Shown: piece by piece, positions 1 through 5,668 of the stretch
How positions within the stretch are numbered: position 1 is the stretch's first letter
Layout of the letters: every line of letters starts with the position of its first letter
NCBI GenBank assembly: GCA_021817625.1
Contig: JAKASY010000056.1
Location: 1 to 8,645, forward strand
Length of the DNA stretch: 8,645 nt
Source of the DNA: Bacillota bacterium
GTDB lineage: Bacteria; Bacillota_E; JAJZYS01; JAILZS01
Reading direction: 5' to 3'
Program-made: the position numbers and the translations under genes
Notes under the pieces: generated by a model
Databases searched by the model: none
The model's input: only the letters and a program-made list of their open reading frames with translations
Told to the model about the DNA's origin: nothing

Positions 1-387
1 CGTGAAGCTCGTCACCGGCGCCGGCAGCGCCACGTAGGTGTCGCCGAAGATCATGCCGAGCGCTCCCTCGATCGCCAGGCCGACCCCGTACGTCGCGAGG
101 ATCGAGAGGGCGATGCGGTCGACGCGCAGGCGGCGCAGGAACGTCCACTCGATGCCCAGGCCGAGCAGGAACACGGCGGGCATCGTGATCACGAGGCCCA
201 GGTACAGGTTCATGTGCGCGTACTGGGCGAGCACGTAGCTGAGGTAGGCGCCCAGGATGACGAGCGACCCCTGGGCGACGTTGATGACCTCCATCACCCC
301 GAACACCAGGGTGAGGCCGCAGGCCATGAGGGCGTAGATGCCGCCGTCCAGGATGCCGATCATGATCGCATAGAGGATGAAGTCCAT
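1..387 (-). CDS. livH: LivH-type branched-chain amino acid ABC transporter permease, N-terminal part
   Basis: This is the first 129 codons of an inner-membrane permease of the high-affinity branched-chain amino acid (HAAT) ABC importer family; the 3' end lies outside the window. The ATG at 387 follows AAGGAG (405-400) at 12 bases, with GGGGG closer in. Three hydrophobic segments are visible, at about residues 3-31, 35-54 and 60-82. The family hallmark INVAQGSLVILGAY sits at about 34-47, matching the usual IN.AhG...LGAY signature of LivH. It lies 137 bases downstream of the substrate-binding protein gene on the same strand, the usual livK-livH order, so livM, livG and livF are expected next. 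Proteins of this family also import aromatic acids, urea and amides, so the ligand is not necessarily an amino acid. Family assignment is firm; substrate is unknown. Confidence 0.9.
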   Translation of the reverse strand, partial: MDFILYAIMIGILDGGIYALMACGLTLVFGVMEVINVAQGSLVILGAYLSYVLAQYAHMNLYLGLVITMPAVFLLGLGIEWTFLRRLRVDRIALSILATYGVGLAIEGALGMIFGDTYVALPAPVTSFT

Positions 388-501
388 CGCGGGCCCCCTC
401 TCCTTGTCGGCTGGGACGGCGAGCGGCGGTGCGCGGGCGCGCGGTGGGGCGCGGGCGTTCACGGCGCGACCTCCCATACTCGGCTCGGCTGGCCGGGAAT
501 C

Positions 502-517
502 GGGCTAGCGCTGGCCC
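502..517 (-). other. Near-palindrome just after the binding-protein stop codon
   Basis: A 16-base self-complementary element (GGGCTAGCGCTGGCCC on the plus strand, one imperfect pair) begins 8 bases after the TAA of the substrate-binding protein gene. Between that stop and the permease start it could act as a weak partial terminator or an mRNA-stabilising hairpin, which would give more binding protein than permease. There is no U-tract, so a strong intrinsic terminator is unlikely. The remainder of 388-524 shows only the permease ribosome binding site. Confidence 0.25.
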
Positions 518-524
518 TTGGCGC

Positions 525-1787
525 TTACGGCCAGTTGGGCTTGGGGAACTGCACCTTGCGGCCGCTCGCGATGAACGACGGGTAGACGAACTGGAGCTCG
601 CCGTTCTGCCACTGGCCGATGTACGAGGGCGCGTCCGACATGCCCCAGCCGCCCTTGACGTAGTGCACCGGCCCCTGCACCGTCTGGAAGACGTGCGCGG
701 GGTTCTCGATGTACGCCTTGAGGACGCTGTTGTTCAGGCTGTGGGTCGCCTTGACCGCCTGCTCCAGCACCTGCCCGACACTGAACGTCTCCGCCACGTC
801 GGAGCTGATGGACACGGGCTTGCCGCCGAAGACGTTCTCGTACATGTGCACCATGAGGCTGTTCTGGTACGTCTTCAGGAACGGCGTCCAGCTGATCTCG
901 ACCATGATCCCCTGCGTCACCTTCGCGCCGCCCACGACCTTGAGCCACTGGTTGCCCTGGTCGGGACCCGCGGTGAACGTCAGGACCTGGGGGTTGTAGT
1001 GCTGCTGGCGGAAGGTGTTGACCATGGCCGCGGCGAGGTTGATGAGCGAGCCCACGACCACGACCTGGGCCTGGGAGTGCACGATCTTGAGGGCGATGGG
1101 CGTGAAGTCGGTGGTCTCGTCCGGGAAGACCTGGAAGGAGACCGTCTTGATCCCGGCCTTCTCCAGCATCTTCTGGCAAAGCTGGATCTGCGGCTCGGTG
1201 AACGGGTCCTGGTAGGTCGCGTAGGCGGCGGTCTTGGGCCGCTCCGACTTGGGCAGGCTGATCAGCCAGTCGGCGAAGTCGACCAGCTGGCTCTGCGTCG
1301 GTGACGAGACGTCGAACAGGTTCTGGTTGTGCTGCGCGAAGACGCTCGGGCCGCCGCCGTTGCCCTCGATGAACATGTAGCCGTAGCGGCGCGCGATGGC
1401 GGCTGCCGGCGGGTTGAGCAGGGTGGAGAAGGGGCCGAACAGCAGGTTTGCATGGTACTGGTTGACGAGGGCCTCGTAGTCGGTGGTGACCTGCGAGGGA
1501 TCGGAGTTGTCGTTGAGGATCTTGAGCTCGACCTTGCGCCCGAGCAGCCCGCCGTGGCTGTTCACGTAGCTCTGCCAGAGCTTGTAGCCCTGGACGTTGG
1601 CCTGGCCGTCGGCGGAGAAGTCGCCGGTGAGCGAGCTCGACAGGCCGATGATGACGGGCGGCTGCGAGGCGCGCACGTGGCGGGCGGCGCCGACCGAGCC
1701 TCCGGCCGCGATAAGCCCTAGGGCGGCGGTGAGCGCCGCGCCGAGCCTGAGCCCGCGCCCGACATGGGGCACCAAGCGGATCGACAT
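525..1787 (-). CDS. livK: Branched-chain amino acid-type ABC transporter substrate-binding protein (periplasmic-binding fold type I)
   Basis: This 420-residue extracytoplasmic solute receptor is expected to deliver its ligand to the LivH-type permease encoded next. The N-terminus is a Sec signal peptide: Arg-containing n-region, hydrophobic core at about residues 15-29, and likely cleavage near residues 35-41. The mature part opens with the type I binding-protein pattern PPVIIGLSSSLTGDFSADGQ at about 43-62, followed by GYKLWQSYVNSHGGLLGRKV (67-86), the usual first strand and helix of LivK/AmiC-like receptors. No Cys follows the signal core, so it is not a lipoprotein. The ATG at 1787 has only a poor ribosome site (AGG touching the start), so the start could be a few codons off. 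It is preceded by a diverged pair of the 13-bp repeats found before the neighbouring hydrolase gene. The ligand may be an aromatic or amide compound given the catabolic neighbours. The symbol indicates family only. Confidence 0.9.
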   Translation of the reverse strand: MSIRLVPHVGRGLRLGAALTAALGLIAAGGSVGAARHVRASQPPVIIGLSSSLTGDFSADGQANVQGYKLWQSYVNSHGGLLGRKVELKILNDNSDPSQVTTDYEALVNQYHANLLFGPFSTLLNPPAAAIARRYGYMFIEGNGGGPSVFAQHNQNLFDVSSPTQSQLVDFADWLISLPKSERPKTAAYATYQDPFTEPQIQLCQKMLEKAGIKTVSFQVFPDETTDFTPIALKIVHSQAQVVVVGSLINLAAAMVNTFRQQHYNPQVLTFTAGPDQGNQWLKVVGGAKVTQGIMVEISWTPFLKTYQNSLMVHMYENVFGGKPVSISSDVAETFSVGQVLEQAVKATHSLNNSVLKAYIENPAHVFQTVQGPVHYVKGGWGMSDAPSYIGQWQNGELQFVYPSFIASGRKVQFPKPNWP

Positions 1788-1807
1788 CCTGGTTCAAACC
1801 CCCCATC

Positions 1808-1832
1808 GCAAACTGTGGCGGCACACTGGGAC
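1808..1832. repeat. Two diverged 13-bp repeats upstream of the binding-protein gene
   Basis: Two units start 13 bases apart: GCAAACTGTGGC(G) at 1808 and GCACACTGGGAC(C) at 1821. They reproduce the order GCAAAC then GCACAC at the same 13-bp pitch as the first two units of the array at 2979-3029, though the palindromic second halves are degraded. They lie 21-45 bases before the substrate-binding protein start, where an operator would sit. Shared use by one regulator is inference. Confidence 0.4.
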
Positions 1833-1842
1833 CGGTCTTCCT

Positions 1843-1860
1843 GCGCGCCCGATGGCGCGC
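1843..1860 (-). other. Perfect 7-bp GC hairpin between hydrolase and binding-protein genes
   Basis: GCGCGCC, a CGAT tetraloop and GGCGCGC form a perfect hairpin (positions given on the plus strand). With the inverted repeat at 1871-1894 it makes two consecutive hairpins in the 117-base gap between the hydrolase stop and the binding-protein start. There is no U-tract, so it could be a processing or stability element, or a factor-assisted terminator. The function is not settled by sequence. Confidence 0.35.
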
Positions 1861-1870
1861 CGCGAAACGA

Positions 1871-1894
1871 GGCGGCATCACCCCCCTCGCCGCC
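1871..1894 (-). terminator. Possible weak terminator after the first hydrolase gene
   Basis: Inverted arms GGCGGC (1871-1876) and GCCGCC (1889-1894) enclose a 12-base loop, starting 10 bases past the hydrolase stop. On the minus strand the stem is followed by TCGTTTCG, a poor T-run. It may partly separate the hydrolase from the transporter genes; evidence is weak. Confidence 0.25.
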
Positions 1895-1904
1895 CGGCGA
1901 TCCC

Positions 1905-2966
1905 TCAGGCCAGGCGGTCCAAAAGCCAGTCGGCGGCCTGCGGCCGGTAGCGGTACGGCAGGTTGTTCACCACGTGGTTGCCCTCGGGGAAGAGCCACAG
2001 CTCCGCTCCGGGTGTCTCGCGCACCAGGCGCTCGGCGTCGGCGGGGTCGACCAGGCGGTCCTGGCCGCCCATGATCACGAGGAGCGGCACGCGGATGCGC
2101 GCCCCCGCGCCCTCCAGGCTGAAGGCGCGCAGCCGCTCGATCGCCTCCTCGCGGCTTGCGGCATGCAGGCGCGCCACGAACGCCGCCTGCGTGAGCGCCG
2201 GGCGGTGGTCGAAGCGGTCGGCGAAGTTGTAGGCGCCGGCCACGGCCACCGCGGCCCGCACGCGCGGCTCGTACGCGGCGGCGCGGGGCGCGTAGTAGCC
2301 GCCGAGGCTCACGCCCATAAGGCCAACGCGACGGGCATCGACGTCGCGACGGCTCTGCAGGAAGTCGATGGCGGCGGCCACGGCCACCTCGTAGTCGTGG
2401 CGCATGGGATAGTCGAACTCCATCTCTCCCTGTCCCGGCCCGTCGATGGCGAGCGTGGCGAGGCCGCGCTCGAGGAGGTCGTCCGCGTACGCGTGCAGCT
2501 CCTCCTTGACCGAGTCGAGGCCCGGGATGAGGATGACCACCGGTGGGCGCGCCGCGTGCCAAGGCCGGCGCAGGATGCCGGGCATGACCGCCCCCTCGTA
2601 AGGGATCTCCACGCGCTCGCCCGGCACCGAAAAGTGCGGCAGGGCCTCCTCGTAGACGCGCACGTTGTTCTCGTGGGCGCGGCGCAGCTCGTCCGGGCGC
2701 TCGACGAACAGGAACTTGCCGAAGTGGTAGGCCATCGCCGCCCGGAGGCCACAGGCCGCGGCGGTGCGGTAGTGCCCGCCCTCGAGGGCGGCGCGCATCA
2801 GGCCCTCGTGCTCCTCGCCCAGCTTCGACCAGCGCGCGCACCAGTCCGACCACGACGCGATCTCCGCCGTGACGCGCTGGAAGTCGTTGATGTCGACGCC
2901 GTTGGCGACGAAGCGCGGCGCCCAGTTGGCGATGGCCGAGGCCACCCGCTCGTCCGCGGTCTGCAT
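1905..2966 (-). CDS. Alpha/beta hydrolase, 2,6-dihydroxypseudooxynicotine hydrolase-like (copy 1)
   Basis: A 353-residue cytoplasmic hydrolase of the FrsA / 2,6-dihydroxypseudooxynicotine hydrolase (DHPONH) type. That nicotine-pathway enzyme cleaves a C-C bond with a Ser-His-Asp triad. Residues 1 to about 115 form the helical N-terminal cap domain typical of the group (WAPRFVANGVDINDF, HFGKFLFVERPDE). The hydrolase core follows, with IPGLDSVKEE at 147-156, DGPGQGE at 175-181, nucleophile elbow GVSLGG with Ser220, Asp303 in MGGQD and His331 in PEGNH. These positions are close to those I recall for the DHPONH triad (Ser217, Asp300, His329). The ATG at 2966 is chosen because AGGAGG (2978-2973) lies six bases before it; an in-frame ATG 14 codons upstream would bury this site in coding sequence. 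An intact paralogue lies two genes upstream. The substrate is unknown, and an ester, amide or C-C hydrolase role is possible. Confidence 0.92.
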   Translation of the reverse strand: MQTADERVASAIANWAPRFVANGVDINDFQRVTAEIASWSDWCARWSKLGEEHEGLMRAALEGGHYRTAAACGLRAAMAYHFGKFLFVERPDELRRAHENNVRVYEEALPHFSVPGERVEIPYEGAVMPGILRRPWHAARPPVVILIPGLDSVKEELHAYADDLLERGLATLAIDGPGQGEMEFDYPMRHDYEVAVAAAIDFLQSRRDVDARRVGLMGVSLGGYYAPRAAAYEPRVRAAVAVAGAYNFADRFDHRPALTQAAFVARLHAASREEAIERLRAFSLEGAGARIRVPLLVIMGGQDRLVDPADAERLVRETPGAELWLFPEGNHVVNNLPYRYRPQAADWLLDRLA

Positions 2967-2972
2967 AAGCCA

Positions 2973-2978
2973 CCTCCT
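2973..2978 (-). promoter_or_regulatory. Strong ribosome binding site deciding the copy-1 hydrolase start
   Basis: AGGAGG reads on the minus strand six bases before the ATG at 2966. It excludes the longer reading frame from 3008. It directly abuts the 13-bp repeat array, so a protein bound there or an RNA stem formed by it could affect translation. Confidence 0.8.
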
Positions 2979-3029
2979 GCAAACGTTTGCCGCACACGTC
3001 TGCGGCAATCCTTGGCGGCAAACGTGTGC
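2979..3029. repeat. Array of four 13-bp palindromic repeats (putative operator)
   Basis: Four 12-mers follow each other with one spacer base each: GCAAACGTTTGC (2979, perfect palindrome), GCACACGTCTGC (2992), GCAATCCTTGGC (3005, degenerate) and GCAAACGTGTGC (3018). Units 1, 2 and 4 share an ACGT centre with GCA and TGC ends. The perfect unit resembles LacI/PurR-type operators, whose known consensus core is GCAAACGTTTGC. LacI-family sites are not normally stacked at 13-bp pitch, so the regulator family is open. The array sits 13-63 bases before the hydrolase ATG, after the OsmC gene, where a promoter for the hydrolase-transporter genes would be expected. I see no convincing -10/-35 pair. Confidence 0.65.
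2979..3029 (-). promoter_or_regulatory. Potential 15-bp RNA stem abutting the ribosome binding site
   Basis: If transcribed, the array can fold on itself. GCACACGTTTGCCGC (3029-3015) pairs with GCGGCAAACGTTTGC (2993-2979) over 14 of 15 positions around a 21-base loop, and ends one base from AGGAGG. A competing 6-bp hairpin (2989-2994 with 3001-3006, arms GCCGCA and TGCGGC) uses overlapping bases. This may only be a consequence of palindromic operators, but it could also act as a translational switch. Confidence 0.35.
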
Positions 3030-3073
3030 ATCGTTCGCGAGCGGCAGGGCAAGTCCTTCCGACTCGTCCCTCT

Positions 3074-3083
3074 AGTTCGAACT
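3074..3083. promoter_or_regulatory. 10-bp palindrome downstream of the OsmC stop
   Basis: AGTTCGAACT is a perfect palindrome 12 bases beyond the OsmC stop and 45 bases upstream of the 13-bp array. It might be a separate operator or a chance motif; no further copy is seen nearby. Confidence 0.2.
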
Positions 3084-3094
3084 TTCGACCTCGA

Positions 3095-3649
3095 TCAGGT
3101 GGCGGACGGCGCGATCTCCGCACCGTTCAGGCGCACGCTCAGCCTCACCGGCACGGCCGCCGCCAGGCTGCGGGCGGCGTGGCAGGCTCGCTCGGCGTGG
3201 GCGGCGAGGCGTGACGCCGCGTCCGCCGCGGCGGGGCTGTCGAGGCGGAGGTCGACCGTGACCCAGCGCGCGGCGCCCCCGGGCCCGTCGAGCCCGAGCT
3301 TGTCGCGCCGGTCGATGGCGAAGCGCACCTCGGCCTCCGCCCCGAAGAGCGCCACGTCGTAGAGCGGCGCGAACCGCGCCACCTGGGTGAGCAGTCAGGT
3401 GCCGATGCCCGCCGCGAAGTACATGAGGGGCGTGGGCGCGCTGCCGCCGCCGCCGCGGGCCGGGGGCTCGTCGCTCGTCAGGACGAACGGCCCGGACCGG
3501 GCCTCCATGCGCACATCCTGCACGATCCGCGCCACCACGCGCGTGACGGACGGCGCCTCGGGGTCGGGCGCCGTGCGCACGGCCTCGCGGTCCTCCTCGT
3601 ACACCGCCCGAAGGCGCACCCGGTCGACGACCTCCCGCCGCTCGGCCAC
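3095..3649 (-). CDS. OsmC-family protein, probable selenoprotein (Sec85 encoded by TGA at 3397-3395)
   Basis: OsmC/Ohr-fold proteins are small cytoplasmic thiol peroxidases that reduce organic hydroperoxides through two cysteines. The reading frame is 184 residues if the internal TGA is read through. The GTG at 3649 is preceded by GGAGGG (3661-3656) at six bases. The N-terminal part ends in TSDEPPARGGGGSAPTPLMY and FAAGIGT, the conserved lead-in to the first catalytic Cys. The TGA replaces exactly that Cys (residue 85), and the same frame continues LLTQVARFAPLYDVALFGAE without any shift. The second conserved Cys is kept in HAERACHAARSL near the C-terminus. A SECIS-like hairpin follows the TGA. 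OsmC-like selenoproteins are known, so selenocysteine is the best reading; a Cys-to-stop mutation is the alternative. Gene callers would split it into two fragments (3649-3395 and 3382-3095). It lies 46 bases after hydrolase copy 2 and probably shares its transcript. Confidence 0.85.
3363..3383 (-). promoter_or_regulatory. Candidate bacterial SECIS element
   Basis: In the mRNA, GGUGGCGCG (3383-3375), loop GUU (3374-3372) and CGCGCCGCU (3371-3363) form a 9-bp stem including two G-U pairs. Counting the U of UGA as base 1, the loop G-U falls at 24-25 and a U at 17. In E. coli fdhF the critical bases are U17, G23 and U24, as I recall. Opening the top pair gives a five-base GGUUC loop, matching the rule that a bacterial SECIS loop begins with G followed by U. 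SelB would bind here to deliver selenocysteinyl-tRNA. GC-rich DNA forms stems readily, so folding alone is not proof. Confidence 0.7.
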
Positions 3650-3655
3650 CGCGAT

Positions 3656-3661
3656 CCCTCC
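3656..3661 (-). promoter_or_regulatory. Ribosome binding site for the GTG start of the OsmC gene
   Basis: GGAGGG lies six bases before the GTG at 3649. The nearby ATG at 3663-3661 is out of frame, so the GTG is the supported start. An intact ribosome site argues that the TGA-containing gene is expressed. Confidence 0.7.
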
Positions 3662-3695
3662 ATCCGCCCGTCGTGCCCCTGCCTACCGTGCTCCG

Positions 3696-4760
3696 TCAGG
3701 GGGCCGCCAGGCGGTCGGCGATCCAGTCGGCCACGCGCGGCCGGTAGAGAGCGCTCAGGTTGTTGCACACGTGGCCGCCCTCCGGGTAATACAGGCGCTC
3801 GAACCGGCCGGCCGCCACGTGGCTCAGTGAGTTCGGGTTCTGGCGGTGGCGGTCGCGCCCACCCTCGAGCACCAGCACGGGCACCCGGATCTGATCCAGG
3901 ACCGGCACGAGGTCGAAGGCGCGCGCCCTGTCCGTGGCCTCGCTCTCGTCGCGGCTCCAGGTGCGCACGGTGAAGGCCCGGCGGGAGAGTGCCGGCTGCA
4001 CGGGCCACTCCTCGCGGTAGCGCGCGAAGCCGCCAAGCGCCGCGGCCGCCCGCACCGGGCCGCCGACGATGCTGCCGCGCAGGGCGAAGTATCCGCCCAC
4101 CGACACCCCCACGAGGGCGACCCGCCGGCCGTCGACCCCACGGAACGCGGGGAGCGTGTCGAGCACCGCCGCGACCACACGCTCGAACGCCGGCTCCAGG
4201 GGGAGGAGGTCCTCGCTCTCGCCCTGGCCCGGTGCATCCAGGGCCAGGGTGGCGATGCCGCGCGCGGTGAGGTCGTCGCTGTAGGCGTGAAGCTCCTCCT
4301 TGACGGAGTCGAGGCCCGGGATGAGCACCGCGAGCGGTGCCCCCGCCGCCGGCACGCGCAGGTAGCCGGGCAGGCGGGCGGGCCCGAGGGGGATGGCCAC
4401 CGGCATCGCCCGGGGAGAGAAGCGCGCCGCCGCACGCCGGTACCAGGCCACGCTGTCGCGCCGCGCCGCCTCGTAGGCCGGTCGGTCGTGGAGGAAGAGG
4501 TACTTGGCGAAGTGCGCGAGCAGCGAGGCCTGGCGCCAGGCGTCGCGCCCGGTGAGGCGGTGGCCCTGGCGGTCGGCGGCCCTGGCGCGCTCCGCGTACA
4601 CGCGCCCGCGCTCGTGCCAGGCGGCGCACCAGTCCTGCCAGCGCTCCAGGCGGCCAAGGAGGTCGTCCACCTCGTGCGCGTGGACGCCGTTCGCGACAAA
4701 GCGCGATCGCCACGTGGCCACGGCCGCCTGGAGGCTCTCGTCCGCCGCGGCGGTGGTCAC
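3696..4760 (-). CDS. Alpha/beta hydrolase, 2,6-dihydroxypseudooxynicotine hydrolase-like (copy 2)
   Basis: A 354-residue paralogue of the hydrolase at 1905-2966, co-linear over its whole length. It has a helical cap domain (WRSRFVANGVHAHEVDDL, AHFAKYLFLHDRP) and then the core, with IPGLDSVKEELHAY at 147-160 identical to copy 1. DAPGQGE is at 175-181. The nucleophile elbow is GVSVGG with Ser220, Asp303 lies in EGGRD and His330 in PEGGH. All catalytic positions are intact, so it should be an active serine hydrolase; the family includes C-C bond hydrolases and esterases. The GTG at 4760 has GGGGAGGG six bases before it and overlaps the stop of the preceding hydrolase-like gene as GTGA, implying translational coupling. 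The acid-side neighbourhood (RDRHRQNP) and the cap differ from copy 1, so substrate preference probably differs. No cysteine- or metal-based alternative chemistry is visible. Confidence 0.92.
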   Translation of the reverse strand: MTTAAADESLQAAVATWRSRFVANGVHAHEVDDLLGRLERWQDWCAAWHERGRVYAERARAADRQGHRLTGRDAWRQASLLAHFAKYLFLHDRPAYEAARRDSVAWYRRAAARFSPRAMPVAIPLGPARLPGYLRVPAAGAPLAVLIPGLDSVKEELHAYSDDLTARGIATLALDAPGQGESEDLLPLEPAFERVVAAVLDTLPAFRGVDGRRVALVGVSVGGYFALRGSIVGGPVRAAAALGGFARYREEWPVQPALSRRAFTVRTWSRDESEATDRARAFDLVPVLDQIRVPVLVLEGGRDRHRQNPNSLSHVAAGRFERLYYPEGGHVCNNLSALYRPRVADWIADRLAAP

Positions 4761-5668
4761 GCTCGGCCCTCCCCTCGTCGCAGAATGGCCGCGAGCCAGT
4801 CCGCGACGCTGTCCAGGCCGTACTCATCGAGGGCGTGGAAGGCCACGCCCGTCGGCGCCTGGGCATCGTCCTCGGCAGCAGCGACCAGCGCCACCGGGCG
4901 CGCCGCTGCGCGAAGGCCCAAGCGCAAAGAGCGCGCGCCGCCGCGCGTCGGCGCGGCCGGGACGACGACGGCCCCTGCGGGCCTCTCCCCCCGCACCGCC
5001 GAGAGCGCAAGCCCCGCGCCCGCCGCACCCCCCGCCCACACGCCGACGCACTCCGATCGGCCTTGGGCGAACACGCTCGCCGCGCGCACAAGCGCCTCGC
5101 CGGCCACCGGCCCGTCCCCGGCGGCGAGGTCCGCACTGAGCGTGGCGAGGCCGCGCACGAGGAGGCGTTCCTCGAGGCGTCCGAACTCCTCCTTGCCGGC
5201 GGTCGGCTCCGCCAGAAGGAGAACGACCGGGGCGCGGCGGCCGCCGCGTGCGGGACGGCGGACGTAGGCGGCCGCCGCGCGGCCCGGCAGGGCCACGGTG
5301 AGCGCTCGGGCGGGCGGCGTCAGGCGGCGGGCGATGCGCGCGTAGGCGGCGCGCGCCCGCTCGCGCGCCCGGCCCTCGCCGCGCCCCGAGAGCGCGAGGC
5401 GCATGAGGTGGCAAAGCGCCGCCCTGCGCCCGTAGTCGCACGCGCTGCGGCCGTGGCCGGAGGCCTCCGCCTCGGCGAGCAGGCGCTCGTACACGCGGGC
5501 GAGGGCGGTGAGCGCTGCGGCGGCCGGCGTGCCCGCGGCCACCGCCGCCTCCAGGCGGGCCAGGTCGTCACGGTCCATGCCGGCCTGAAGCCAGCGCGCC
5601 CGCATCTGCACCAAGCGCCCCGCGAGCCGCGCCGGCCGCCCGGCACCCAGCGCCTCCGGCTGGCTCAC
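4757..5668 (-). CDS. Degenerate alpha/beta hydrolase paralogue, likely catalytically inactive (copy 3)
   Basis: A 303-residue relative of the two intact hydrolases. The cap is recognisable (RWLQAGMDRDDLARLEAAV parallels RFVANGVDINDFQRVTAEI of copy 1), as are AGKEE at about 157-161, LLVRGLATLSAD at 169-180 and a C-terminal DSVADWLAAIL. The serine-hydrolase machinery is eroded. The elbow reads GVWAGG at 209-214, placing Trp211 where the nucleophilic Ser should be, and DGPGQGE has become DLAAGDG. The His-bearing PEG(N/G)H segment is shortened, leaving only a possible His278. Asp267 may correspond to the acid. The frame is open, Ala-rich and coupled at both ends: its GTG at 5668 overlaps the amidohydrolase stop (GTGA) and its TGA overlaps the copy-2 start. 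That suggests a maintained pseudoenzyme, perhaps a partner of copy 2, rather than decay. A longer frame reaching 6172 exists, but its first part lies within the amidohydrolase gene and is rejected. Confidence 0.82.
   Translation of the reverse strand: MSQPEALGAGRPARLAGRLVQMRARWLQAGMDRDDLARLEAAVAAGTPAAAALTALARVYERLLAEAEASGHGRSACDYGRRAALCHLMRLALSGRGEGRARERARAAYARIARRLTPPARALTVALPGRAAAAYVRRPARGGRRAPVVLLLAEPTAGKEEFGRLEERLLVRGLATLSADLAAGDGPVAGEALVRAASVFAQGRSECVGVWAGGAAGAGLALSAVRGERPAGAVVVPAAPTRGGARSLRLGLRAAARPVALVAAAEDDAQAPTGVAFHALDEYGLDSVADWLAAILRRGEGRA

Noticed and set aside
2979..3029. CRISPR array
   Set aside because: Units are 12 bases with one-base spacers and are palindromic; no spacers of the usual length and no cas genes.
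505..3123. 872-residue open frame on the minus strand
   Set aside because: It overlaps the well-supported hydrolase and binding-protein genes in another frame and is Arg/Ala/Gly/Pro-rich low-complexity shadow sequence from high GC.
1764..3362. 532-residue open frame on the plus strand
   Set aside because: It is antisense to hydrolase copy 1 and the OsmC gene, which have clear family motifs; the composition is that of a GC-rich shadow with no recognisable domain.
3095..3382. Separate short gene for the C-terminal half of OsmC
   Set aside because: Its apparent GTG start is the Val of LLTQVARF inside a conserved segment, with no ribosome site; it is the continuation of the TGA-interrupted gene.
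3395..3397. Alternative genetic code reading TGA as Trp or Gly
   Set aside because: TGA ends most other genes in the window at sensible places, so general reassignment does not fit.
3846..5267. 473-residue open frame on the plus strand
   Set aside because: It is antisense to hydrolase copies 2 and 3; no motif, and Arg/Ala/Gly-rich composition.
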